Below are positions 8,573 to 16,170 of a stretch of 64,000 nucleotides of DNA, piece by piece. The stretch is from Gp6-AA40 sp035711805 (lineage in GTDB: Bacteria > Acidobacteriota > Vicinamibacteria > Vicinamibacterales > UBA2999), in the NCBI GenBank assembly GCA_035711805.1, contig DASTBV010000033.1, forward strand, positions 1 through 64,000. Reading direction: 5' to 3'. Each line of letters starts with the position of its first letter. The first letter of the stretch is position 1. The position numbers were made by a program, and so were the translations under genes. Below the pieces are notes generated by a model. That model was not told the origin of the DNA and did no database searches. It worked only from the letters and a program-made list of their open reading frames with translations.

Positions 8573-9874
8573 CTATGTTGTCACAGGAGCATTGACCCAG
8601 GCTGCCTGTTCCGGCGCGGCATCGGTTCCTGCCACCGAATACAGCGCTGCTGGCGCATTGCGCGTCTGCTGGAATTCGGCCAGCGTCTGGCCGCGCATGG
8701 CCGCGTAGATATGCAGGTTGGACACGCCGACCACGGCCCCAAGCTTTTCGAGCATGAAGAAGCTCACGCCGTAATGGATCATTCCGCGCCAATCCAGCTC
8801 GCGAACCAGTGTCCGTTCTTCGCCGGTCAGGCAGGCCTCGTCGAAGAGCGCCTCCTGCGCCGATCGAAACTTCGCGCGCCATGCCGGCTCGGTCAGCCGA
8901 TGCAGAAACTTGTTCAGTCGATAGCCTTTGACGCTGCGCGCCAGCGTGAAGGGGTAGGACCCCTCGATCTGCTCGGCGCCAGCCAACTGATGATGGATGT
9001 GTTCGAGGTATGCGGCGTCAGGCGGAGCCGCCGCCGGACCGTCGTTCTCGTAAATCGCGCTGGCGATGCCGGTCATGCTCGGCAGGTAGTAGCTTTGATG
9101 CAGCTTCCTGATCGTCGGCGACAGGGCGCCCCGCATCACGAGCCACATGATCACCTCGGCGCCTTCAAACCCGCCAAGCTTCGCGTACTCGGCGTGCGTC
9201 ATCCGGGTCAGCCGTTCCGGGTCGCGCTCGATCAAGTCCATGAAGGTCATGTCCCATTCCGGGTTGTTGAACCCGCATCGCTCGCCGTGCACCTGGTGAG
9301 AAAGCCCGCCGGTCGCGACGAGCGCGACGCGCAGATCCTCAGGGTAGCTTTCGATGGCTTTTTTCAGGCTCCGCCCCAGCGTGTAACAGCGGCGCGCTGA
9401 CGGGATGGGGAACTCGAGCACGCCAACCTGCAGCGGCACGATCGCGCCGGGCCAGCCGTCCTCGTGCGGCCACAGAATCGACAGCGGTGAGAACAGCCCG
9501 TGATCGAGCGGCTTGTCCTGGAAGTAGGAGAGATCGAATTCGTCGGCAACGAGACCGGCGGCGATGTGATGCGACAAGCCGGTGTGACCACGGACGGGAG
9601 GCAGTGCTCGCGGGCCGCCGCCCTCGTCAGCCGGGGCGTACAAGTCGCCAATGCCAAGCGCGAAGTGCGAATAGTGGTCGAAGAAGAAGGACGTGACGTG
9701 GTCGTTGAAAATCATCACCAGCACGTCCGGTTTCCGGTCGGCCAGCCACTGCTGCACGGGCTTGTAGCCCTCGAAGATCGGCGCCCAGACGGGGTCGTTC
9801 TCCTTGTGCGCGTCGAGCGCGAAGCCGATGGTGGGCGTATGCGAGGTGGCGACGGCGCCGACGATTGTGGCCAT
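8573..9874 (-). CDS. Gallate/protocatechuate-type class III extradiol ring-cleavage dioxygenase
   Basis: The 433-residue protein joins a LigB-like catalytic domain (about residues 1-290) to a C-terminal LigA-like helical domain, the arrangement of single-chain gallate dioxygenases such as DesB/GalA. Iron-ligand positions known from that family are present: His12 in SHTP and His59 in NDH. A GGLSHQ motif also matches the catalytic His region. Such enzymes open trihydroxylated aromatic rings with oxygen. The ATG at 9874 was chosen because the conserved N-terminus (MATIVGAVATSH) starts there. There is no other aromatic-degradation gene nearby. Instead it is transcribed with a Usp from a sigma54 promoter in a stress/redox island, so its real substrate is open. 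Confidence 0.82.
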   Translation of the reverse strand: MATIVGAVATSHTPTIGFALDAHKENDPVWAPIFEGYKPVQQWLADRKPDVLVMIFNDHVTSFFFDHYSHFALGIGDLYAPADEGGGPRALPPVRGHTGLSHHIAAGLVADEFDLSYFQDKPLDHGLFSPLSILWPHEDGWPGAIVPLQVGVLEFPIPSARRCYTLGRSLKKAIESYPEDLRVALVATGGLSHQVHGERCGFNNPEWDMTFMDLIERDPERLTRMTHAEYAKLGGFEGAEVIMWLVMRGALSPTIRKLHQSYYLPSMTGIASAIYENDGPAAAPPDAAYLEHIHHQLAGAEQIEGSYPFTLARSVKGYRLNKFLHRLTEPAWRAKFRSAQEALFDEACLTGEERTLVRELDWRGMIHYGVSFFMLEKLGAVVGVSNLHIYAAMRGQTLAEFQQTRNAPAALYSVAGTDAAPEQAAWVNAPVTT

Positions 9875-9911
9875 GACAAGTCTCGTTGACGACGGGTGTT
9901 GCGGCGGGCGG

Positions 9912-9927
9912 TGCAACCAACCTGCCA
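9912..9927 (-). promoter_or_regulatory. Sigma54 promoter of the dioxygenase-Usp operon
   Basis: On the minus strand TGGCAGGTTGGTTGCA keeps GG-N10-GC and a full TTGCA -12 element. The predicted start of transcription is near 9901, about 27 nt before the ATG at 9874. The palindrome at 9991-10006 lies about 70 bp upstream. Confidence 0.8.
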
Positions 9928-9990
9928 TCAACGTGACGGCCAGCAGCCTCCAAGCGGACCGCTCGTCGCCTCGACCAGCACCTCGGTCTC

Positions 9991-10006
9991 CACGAACTAT
10001 TTCGCG
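9991..10006. promoter_or_regulatory. Shared palindromic activator site between divergent sigma54 promoters
   Basis: CACGAACTATTTCGCG agrees with the palindrome consensus CGGACTATTCCGC at most core positions. It lies about 70 bp upstream of the reverse promoter at 9912-9927 and about 100 bp upstream of the forward promoter at 10099-10114, so one site could serve both genes. Confidence 0.55.
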
Positions 10007-10098
10007 TTGTCCGTGAGATTCTCCGCGCCGTGGCGGCGGTGCACGAATCCGCCGCCACAAAGAGCACGACTTCGTGAACGTCGCGCTGCTCCGCAATC

Positions 10099-10114
10099 TG
10101 GACCCCGGCTTGCA
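10099..10114 (+). promoter_or_regulatory. Candidate sigma54 promoter of lipoprotein cytochrome
   Basis: TGGACCCCGGCTTGCA has GG-N10-GC and a perfect TTGCA. The predicted transcript would start near 10125, only about 2 nt before the ATG at 10127, so the message would be practically leaderless. This is the weak point of the call. Confidence 0.55.
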
Positions 10115-10126
10115 GCGCCGGGCCGC

Positions 10127-10669
10127 ATGACGACGAGACTAATCGTGGCAGTCGCGCTCGCGGCCGCGGGCGTTGGTTGCAGCAAGCCGCAGGCGGAGCC
10201 GGTAGCCTTCACCCCACAGCCGCACGCGAACCTGGCGCAGGTGATGCGCGGGATTCCATTTACGTTCTCGAACATCGTCTTCGACGCGCAGGCGCAGGAT
10301 CCGGGAGCGCCCCGGTCGGCGGCCGAAGTGACGGGTAGTGCGACGGAGACGTTCAAGAACGTGTACGGCGGATGGCAGGAGGTTGAGAACAGCGCCCTGG
10401 CGCTGGCGGAAACGGCCAACCTGCTGATGATTCCGGGACGACTCTGCGAGAACGGAAAGCCGGTGCCGGTGCAGGAAGAAACCTACCGCAAGGCGGTCGA
10501 AGGCCTGGCGGCGGCCGGTCTGGCAGCGTACAAGGCGGCACAGTCCAAGAACATGGACGCCATCGTCGACGTCAGCGACACGGTGGCGGTGGCCTGCGCG
10601 AACTGCCACGAGCCGTACCGAGATTTCGACGACCAGAGCCGGCGGTGTACGCCGGTTGATACCAAGTAG
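10127..10669 (+). CDS. Monoheme cytochrome c lipoprotein
   Basis: This 180-residue exported protein has a short lipoprotein signal with a Cys near residue 18 (AGVGC) and a single CXXCH (CANCH) near the C-terminus. That layout recalls small four-helix c-type cytochromes of the c556/c' kind, though the match is only by pattern. It probably sits on the outer face of the inner membrane or in the outer membrane and shuttles electrons. The ATG at 10127 is right before the signal sequence. It converges with the sulfite-oxidase-like gene, for which a monoheme cytochrome would be a sensible acceptor (inference). Confidence 0.75.
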   Translation: MTTRLIVAVALAAAGVGCSKPQAEPVAFTPQPHANLAQVMRGIPFTFSNIVFDAQAQDPGAPRSAAEVTGSATETFKNVYGGWQEVENSALALAETANLLMIPGRLCENGKPVPVQEETYRKAVEGLAAAGLAAYKAAQSKNMDAIVDVSDTVAVACANCHEPYRDFDDQSRRCTPVDTK

Positions 10670-10758
10670 TCCCCTGGTTCTTGGTCCCTGGTTCCTTGTC
10701 CGGACGGACCGAGCACCAGGGACGGACCGTGGACCAGGAACCAGGCACCAAGGACGAA
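10670..10758. repeat. Inverted word tract between convergent genes
   Basis: The left half is built from the words CCTGG, TTCTTGG and TCCTTGTCC, and the right half from their complements GGACCAGG, AACCAGG and CCAAGGA. The whole gap can fold into a long imperfect hairpin and probably ends both transcripts. Words of the same type recur at 30376-30420. Confidence 0.7.
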
Positions 10759-11934
10759 TTAAGCGATCATCACCTTCCGCGGGAATTGCGAGTTGTCCTC
10801 GAGGAAGGTTTTCTTCCGCGCCAGCTCCATTATTGTCGGCTGCACCACGCCGTTGGCGTCTGTCGCCCTCGAGACGAGTGTGTGCTCGCCGGGTGTCGCG
10901 CCAGTCCAGCGGTAGGAGAACAGCTTCCACGAATACTGCGTGTTCGCCGGATCCAGCGTCGCCCGCTGCCACGGCCCCTCGTCCACCTTGACTTCAACCG
11001 ATCGCAGCGGCGTGCCATCGTTGAGGACGAAGCCGTACACCGTGTGCGCGTCGGCGGATTTCCTGACCCGCGCGATCACTGACTTCAGGTTCAGCCTGGA
11101 GACTTCGCTTTCAACGAACTGCGTGGCCGGATCGTTGAGCTCCCCGGTGCCACCGACCGCACGGACGGTGCGATACCAGCGCGCCTGGTAATTCCCGAGG
11201 AAACGGTTCTCCTGCAGGTGGATCTCCGACAGCCACTTGACGTTGGCGACGCCGTACCAGCCGGGCATGACGACACGCAGCGGGAAGCCGTGATCGCGGT
11301 CGAGCGGCTTGCCGTTCAGCGCCCAGGCCAGCAGCGGATCGGGCTTCATCGCGTTCTCGAGCGTGATGCTGCGGGCGAACTGCTGCTGCACCTTCAGCGT
11401 CTGCTGCCTGAAGACGACGTCTTCGCCGCCCTTGTCGGCGCCAAAGAAGACGACCTCGCGCGCCTTGTCGTCCACGCCGGCGCGCCGCAGCACATCGCGC
11501 AGACGCACGCCCGTGAAGCGCCCGCATGACGAGAGGCCCTGCATCCCGCGCGGGCTGTTGCCGGAACACTCATATCCATTCACGACGTCGGTGCTGCGCA
11601 TCGACTGCAGGTCGGCGAGCGACAGCTCGGCCGGTTTGGTAAACAGCCCGGTCAGCTTCAGCCGGTACGCCGCCGGATCGAGCTGCGGCTTGTCGTAGTG
11701 CTGGATGAAGAAGAACTGATCGGTGGGTGTGATCAAACCCTCGATCTTCCGCAGGTCGAGCACGCGGCGGGCGCCGTCCGCCGGTCCGGTGACGAAGTTC
11801 GCCGGGTAATCCGTGAACGGGACGTCAACCTCGCCCTGCGCCAGGGCGGGCAGCGCCCACTCCGGAATCAGCGCCAGGCCGGCAGCGGCCGTCAGGCCGA
11901 GTTTCAACGTGTCACGCCGTGTCAGTTCGCTCAT
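10759..11934 (-). CDS. Sulfite-oxidase-family molybdopterin enzyme, Tat-exported
   Basis: This 391-residue periplasmic molybdoenzyme is of the sulfite oxidase/SoxC/YedY-like superfamily. A twin-arginine signal (RRDTLKLG) begins the protein. The Mo-binding cysteine is visible in YECSGN, followed by the family's substrate-pocket Arg/Gly-rich stretches (SPRGMQG, DHGFPLRVVMPGWYG) and a C-terminal Mo-co dimerisation-like beta domain. The ATG at 11934 fits the Tat signal, and an in-frame start 24 bp upstream is less likely. The substrate is not certain: sulfite is the family default, with the neighbouring monoheme cytochrome as possible acceptor. Confidence 0.88.
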   Translation of the reverse strand: MSELTRRDTLKLGLTAAAGLALIPEWALPALAQGEVDVPFTDYPANFVTGPADGARRVLDLRKIEGLITPTDQFFFIQHYDKPQLDPAAYRLKLTGLFTKPAELSLADLQSMRSTDVVNGYECSGNSPRGMQGLSSCGRFTGVRLRDVLRRAGVDDKAREVVFFGADKGGEDVVFRQQTLKVQQQFARSITLENAMKPDPLLAWALNGKPLDRDHGFPLRVVMPGWYGVANVKWLSEIHLQENRFLGNYQARWYRTVRAVGGTGELNDPATQFVESEVSRLNLKSVIARVRKSADAHTVYGFVLNDGTPLRSVEVKVDEGPWQRATLDPANTQYSWKLFSYRWTGATPGEHTLVSRATDANGVVQPTIMELARKKTFLEDNSQFPRKVMIA

Positions 11935-11985
11935 GGCATCCCCTCGTCGCCGGATCATACAGCCGAAGGAGCGGGGTTGCGTCGC

Positions 11986-11991
11986 TATAAT
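11986..11991 (+). promoter_or_regulatory. -10 box of the NarL-type kinase gene
   Basis: A perfect TATAAT ends 9 bp before the ATG at 12001 and no ribosome-binding site lies between. The message would be leaderless or nearly so, an arrangement repeated at several genes in the window. Confidence 0.6.
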
Positions 11992-12000
11992 CGCCCCCAG

Positions 12001-13344
12001 ATGTCCACTTCGGGACGCGCGGTGAACCGATCCCCGACCATGGCGCTGCTCGTCGGCCTGGTGCTGACGCTGGCGTTAGTCATCGCCTATTCCTGGTACA
12101 TCACCGGTCAGATCAGCGGCTTGCGAAGCCTCCAGACCGAGCTCACGGATCGGAATCGCCGCGAGTCGCTGCAGCTGCTGCGCATCCAGAAAGACCTCAA
12201 CGATCTGGCGAACTCCATGCGCGACATGCTCGCCGGCGACGAACCGTACCCGCTGTCGGCGTGGTCGGCTCCGTTCGCGCGCATCCGTGCGGATCTCGAT
12301 GACGCCTTGAAGCAGCAGGAGGCGGTGGCGCTCGCCCGTCGAACGCCGGAACAGGCGCAATATCTGGCGCAGTCCGTCGCGCAGTTCTGGGATGCCACAG
12401 ATCGCATGTTTGCGCTCGCGCGCGCGGGCAGAGACGACGAGGCACGCGCGCAGATTCGCCTCACGCTGCAGGCGAGGCAGGACTCGCTCAGCAACGCCGT
12501 CGCGCGGCTGCTCGTCCAGAACAACGAGGCCGAACGAGAAGTGGTGGCTCAGGTACAGGAGATTTACGACCGCGTCGAACGGCGGGTGTATTGGTTCCTT
12601 GCCGCCACACTGCTGGCGATCACGGCCACGAGCCTCTATCTGATTCGGACAAACCGCCGTCTGTTCAAGGAGCTCGCCTCACTGTCGGACCAACGACGGG
12701 ACGTGGCGCAGACGCTCATCGCCACCCGCGAAGCCACGCTGAGGGAGATCTCGCGCGAGCTGCACGACGAATTCGGACAGGTGCTGACGGCGATAGGCTC
12801 GATGCTGGGCCGCGTCAGCCGGCGCGTCCCGGACGACTCGCTGCTGCGGGCGGATTTGCGGGAGATCGGCGAAGCGGCGCAGGGCGCGCTGGACAACGTC
12901 CGCGGCCTCTCGCAGTCGCTGCACCCCTCCATCCTCGAGGAACTCGGCCTCGAGAGCACGATCGAGTGGTATCTGTCGACGTTCGAACGACAGTCAGGGG
13001 TGTCCGTCTCCTACGAGCGGATCGGCGATCCCGTCCGCGTGGACGACCAGACGGCCATTCACGTCTACCGGATTCTGCAGGAGGCGCTCGCGAATGTGGC
13101 GCGGCATTCGGGTGCGACGCAGGCACAGGTCCGCCTGCGATCGCGCGGCCGGTCGCTCGAACTCGAGGTCGAGGATCGCGGCCGCGGGTTCAGTCCGGGC
13201 GCCTCCCGTCGGGGCCTCGGCCTGGTGGCCATGCGCGAACGTGCCGCGCTGCTGGGCGGGACGCTCACGGTGGGGGGTGGCGCCGACGGCGGCACACACG
13301 TCCGGTTGATCGTCCCGCTGAAGGCGCCCAGCGCGGTGGCATGA
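12001..13344 (+). CDS. NarX/DegS-type membrane sensor histidine kinase
   Basis: This 447-residue inner-membrane kinase has two transmembrane segments (about residues 15-35 and 198-218) enclosing a helical periplasmic sensor domain. The dimerisation domain carries the phospho-His in ELHDEFGQ, as in the HisKA_3 family, and is followed by a HATPase domain with DRGRGF and GLGLVAMRERA. It overlaps the response regulator by 4 bp (ATGA), so they are a two-component pair. The ATG at 12001 follows a TATAAT by 9 bp. The signal sensed is unknown. Confidence 0.93.
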   Translation: MSTSGRAVNRSPTMALLVGLVLTLALVIAYSWYITGQISGLRSLQTELTDRNRRESLQLLRIQKDLNDLANSMRDMLAGDEPYPLSAWSAPFARIRADLDDALKQQEAVALARRTPEQAQYLAQSVAQFWDATDRMFALARAGRDDEARAQIRLTLQARQDSLSNAVARLLVQNNEAEREVVAQVQEIYDRVERRVYWFLAATLLAITATSLYLIRTNRRLFKELASLSDQRRDVAQTLIATREATLREISRELHDEFGQVLTAIGSMLGRVSRRVPDDSLLRADLREIGEAAQGALDNVRGLSQSLHPSILEELGLESTIEWYLSTFERQSGVSVSYERIGDPVRVDDQTAIHVYRILQEALANVARHSGATQAQVRLRSRGRSLELEVEDRGRGFSPGASRRGLGLVAMRERAALLGGTLTVGGGADGGTHVRLIVPLKAPSAVA

Positions 13345-13964
13345 GCGCGCGAATCACCGTTCTGCTGGCCGACGATCATCACCTGGTGCGGCGTGGTTTC
13401 CGGCGCCTGCTCGAGGACGACGCACGGCTCGAGGTGGTTGGCGAGGCGGCGGACGGCGAGGAAGCCGTGCGCCTGGCGACCGAGCTGCGGCCGCGGGTCG
13501 TAGTGATGGACGCGGCGATGCCGGGGATGAGCGGCATGGCGGCCACGCGAGCGATTCGGGCGGCGGCTCCAGAGGTGGCGGTCCTGATGCTCAGCATGCA
13601 TTCGGAGGAGACGGTCGTGCGTCAGGCGATGGACGCGGGCGCCCGCGGCTACATCCTCAAGAACGTGGTCGACCTCGATCTCGCAGCGGCGATTGTTCGG
13701 GTTGCGGCAGGGGAGAGCGTGTTCGATCAGACACTGGTGAAGCCGTCGCTGACCGGCGAGCGGAACCGGCTGACGCCGCGCGAGCTCGAAGTGCTGCAGT
13801 TGATCTGCGACGGGCTGTCGAACAAGGACATCGCCGCGCGGTTGCAGGTGAGCGTCAATACGGTGGCGGTGCATCGCGCCAACATCATGAACACGCTGGG
13901 CGTGCACAAGACCGCCGAGCTGGTGGTCTACGCCCTCCAGCACGGCCTCGTGAATCCGTTGTGA
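13341..13964 (+). CDS. NarL/FixJ-family response regulator
   Basis: This 207-residue DNA-binding regulator has an N-terminal receiver domain with acidic pocket DDHH and phospho-acceptor Asp in VVVMDAAMPG. The conserved Lys is in ILKN, and a C-terminal LuxR-type helix-turn-helix (LTPRELEVL to VAVHRANIMNTLG) follows. It is translationally coupled to the kinase upstream by an ATGA overlap and to the CRTAC1 gene downstream by a GTGA overlap. It is probably phosphorylated by the upstream kinase. Confidence 0.94.
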   Translation: MSARITVLLADDHHLVRRGFRRLLEDDARLEVVGEAADGEEAVRLATELRPRVVVMDAAMPGMSGMAATRAIRAAAPEVAVLMLSMHSEETVVRQAMDAGARGYILKNVVDLDLAAAIVRVAAGESVFDQTLVKPSLTGERNRLTPRELEVLQLICDGLSNKDIAARLQVSVNTVAVHRANIMNTLGVHKTAELVVYALQHGLVNPL

Positions 13965-15652
13965 CGCTCGGCCGACGCGAGTTTCTCCGGCAATGCGCCG
14001 CCGGCGCGGGCCTCGCTGCTGCTCCGCGCCTGGCCCTCGGCCAGGCAGGTTCACCCGGCTTTCAGTTCGTTGACGTGACCGGGCCGGCGGGGCTGACGTT
14101 CCGTCACAACAACGGCGCCTACGGCGGCAAGCTGCTGCCTGAAACGCTCGGCTCCGGCTGCGCGTTTCTCGACTACGACAACGACGGCTGGCAGGACATC
14201 CTGCTCGTGAACGGTTCCGACTGGCCGGGTCATCGCCGGCAGCGCTCCACGCTGCGCCTGTACCGCAACAATCGCAACGGGACCTTCACCGACGTCACAC
14301 GAGTCGCGGGTCTCGACGTCGAGATGTATGGGATGGGAGTGGCCGTCGGCGACTTCAACAACGACGGCTTTCCCGATGTGTTCGTCAGCTGCGTCGGCCA
14401 GAACCGCCTCTTCCGCAACACCGGCAAGGGCGCCTTCGTCGATGTGACGAAGGCCAGCGGCCTGGGCGGGCGCAGCGCGTTCAGCACGTCCGCCATGTGG
14501 GTCGACGTCGATCGCGACGGCCTCCTCGATCTGTTCGTCTGCAATTACGTCCGGTGGTCGACCGATCGCGACGTCTTCTGCAGCCTCGATGGGAAGCAGA
14601 AATCGTACTGCACGCCCGAGGCGTATCGGGGCGACACCTCGTGGCTGTTCCGCAATCGCGGCGACGGGACGTTCGAGGACGTGACGGCGACGTGCGGCAT
14701 CTTCGACTCCACGTCGAAGTCACTGGGCGTGGCGCTGATCGACGACGACCAGGACGGCTGGCCGGACATCTTCGTGGCGAACGACACGCAGCCGAACAAG
14801 CTGTATCGCAACCAGCGGAACGGAACGTTCACCGACATCGCGCTGAAGGCGGGAGTGGCGCTGAGCGCCGACGGCAAGGCTCGCGCCGGGATGGGCGTCG
14901 ACGCCGGTGAGGTCGACAATTCGGGAGTCGCGTCGCTGGCCATCACGAACTTCGAAGGCGAAATGATCGGTCTGTATCGCCGATCGCGCCAGGGCACGTA
15001 TCGCGATGTCGCCACGGAGGCGGGGGTTGGTTTCCCCTCGCGCAACTACCTGGGATTCGGTTGCGTGCTTGGCGATTTCGATCTCGACGGGCGGCTGGAT
15101 CTTCTCACCGTGAACGGTCATATCGACGACACCGTTCGCAACATCCGCGGCAACGTCGGGTACGCCCAGCGGCCGCAGCTGTTTCTGAATCAGGGGAACT
15201 TCCGGTTCCGTGATGCGTCGGGAGCCGTCGGGCGCGGATTCGCGCAGCCGCGCGTCGGACGCGGCCTGGCGGTCGGAGACTTTGACCGCGACGGTGACCT
15301 GGACGTCCTGATGACCACCAACAACGGTTCAGCCGTGCTGCTGCGCAACGATCAGACCGCGGGCAATCGCAGCATCCGCTTCCGGCTGCGCGGCACGGTC
15401 TCGAATCGTGACGCGATCGGCAGCACCGTCCGCATCGTCTACGAGGGCGTCAGCCAATCGCGGATGGTCAAGAGCGGCTCCAGCTACCTCTCTCAGTCAG
15501 AGCTTCCCGTCACTTTCGGCGTCGGCCGCCGCGACCGTATCGACCGGGCGCTCGTGACCTGGCCGAACGGCCGCACCGAGGAATTCAAGAGTCTCGCGAC
15601 TGGTCGCAGCTACGACTGCATCGAGGGCAAAGGGCTGGTCGGATCGTTCTGA
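13961..15652 (+). CDS. CRTAC1-type FG-GAP/VCBS repeat protein with ASPIC/UnbV domain, exported
   Basis: This 563-residue secreted protein has an N-terminal twin-arginine-like signal (RREFLRQ). Multiple FG-GAP/VCBS repeats with calcium-binding loops (DYDNDGWQD, DFNNDGFPD, DVDRDGLLD, DDDQDGWPD, DFDLDGRLD, DFDRDGDLD) build a beta-propeller. The C-terminal part (SQSELPVTFGVG to VTWPNGRTEEF) is an ASPIC/UnbV domain. The start is a GTG overlapping the stop of the response regulator, which suggests co-expression. The role is unknown; such proteins are common and often surface-located in Acidobacteriota and relatives. Confidence 0.88.
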   Translation: MTLGRREFLRQCAAGAGLAAAPRLALGQAGSPGFQFVDVTGPAGLTFRHNNGAYGGKLLPETLGSGCAFLDYDNDGWQDILLVNGSDWPGHRRQRSTLRLYRNNRNGTFTDVTRVAGLDVEMYGMGVAVGDFNNDGFPDVFVSCVGQNRLFRNTGKGAFVDVTKASGLGGRSAFSTSAMWVDVDRDGLLDLFVCNYVRWSTDRDVFCSLDGKQKSYCTPEAYRGDTSWLFRNRGDGTFEDVTATCGIFDSTSKSLGVALIDDDQDGWPDIFVANDTQPNKLYRNQRNGTFTDIALKAGVALSADGKARAGMGVDAGEVDNSGVASLAITNFEGEMIGLYRRSRQGTYRDVATEAGVGFPSRNYLGFGCVLGDFDLDGRLDLLTVNGHIDDTVRNIRGNVGYAQRPQLFLNQGNFRFRDASGAVGRGFAQPRVGRGLAVGDFDRDGDLDVLMTTNNGSAVLLRNDQTAGNRSIRFRLRGTVSNRDAIGSTVRIVYEGVSQSRMVKSGSSYLSQSELPVTFGVGRRDRIDRALVTWPNGRTEEFKSLATGRSYDCIEGKGLVGSF

Positions 15653-16080
15653 CGCTGGCCGGTGCGAGATGGCACCGGTCGGTGCGACGTGCGTTCCGCT
15701 GGTCGGTGCGAGGTGGCACCGGCTATGCGCCGCAAGCCGAAAGGCAAGCCCGACGCGCCCCTGGCGCCCGTCCCGTCTGAGATTCTCGACCAGTTCGTTC
15801 GGCAAGGTCCGCTGAGTTCCGAGGAGCTCGATGCCGCCGTTCGACGCTTCAAGAACGCCATCATCGAGCGGGCCCTCGGAGGCGAGCTGACGCGTCTTGG
15901 CCCCGCGTCCCATTGCGGTGATTGCTCGTCTCCTCGGGCTTCTGGCCACCGGGCGGATACCCGAGGTGGTGCGGTTTCCCACAGCAGCCTGCTCGCACCA
16001 ACCCGGCGCAGCCGCTTCGTCCAACCCGGCGCAGCCTGTTCGCACCGACCCGGCGCCTGCATCGGCGCGAGAGTTGCTCT
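15653..16080. repeat. Inverted word arms around a transposase remnant
   Basis: At 15655-15720 the word GGTCGGTGCGA (with variants) repeats. At 15990-16075 the complementary words TCGCACC and ACCCGGCGCAGCC repeat. Together they flank an IS256 fragment. The same words reappear at 22766-22870. This gap of over 500 bp has no intact gene. Confidence 0.6.
15724..15975 (+). pseudogene. IS256-family transposase remnant with an inverted internal segment
   Basis: From 15724 the forward strand encodes an N-terminal IS256-like transposase stretch (PVPSEILDQFVRQGPLS, then AIIERALGGELT) that stops resembling the family near 15893. The expected continuation (HHLGYPPGGQKPEETSNHR) is present immediately afterwards but on the reverse strand, in about 15895-15972. 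So about 80 bp have been flipped in place. The rest of the transposase and both IS ends are gone. Confidence 0.65.
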
Positions 16081-16113
16081 AACCCTGTCAGGACATCAAG
16101 AAAACCACGAAAT

Positions 16114-16130
16114 GTGCGGGATCTTTCGCC
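16114..16130. promoter_or_regulatory. Palindromic activator-type site upstream of first NtrC-like gene
   Basis: GTGCGGGATCTTTCGCC follows the GTGCGGA-N4-TCCGC pattern, and a looser copy follows at 16135-16151. No -24/-12 promoter is visible between it and the start at 16171. It may be an autoregulatory operator rather than an enhancer. Confidence 0.45.
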
Positions 16131-16170
16131 GGCGCGCGAAATTTTCCCCACGGGAGACAGAGTTATCAGC

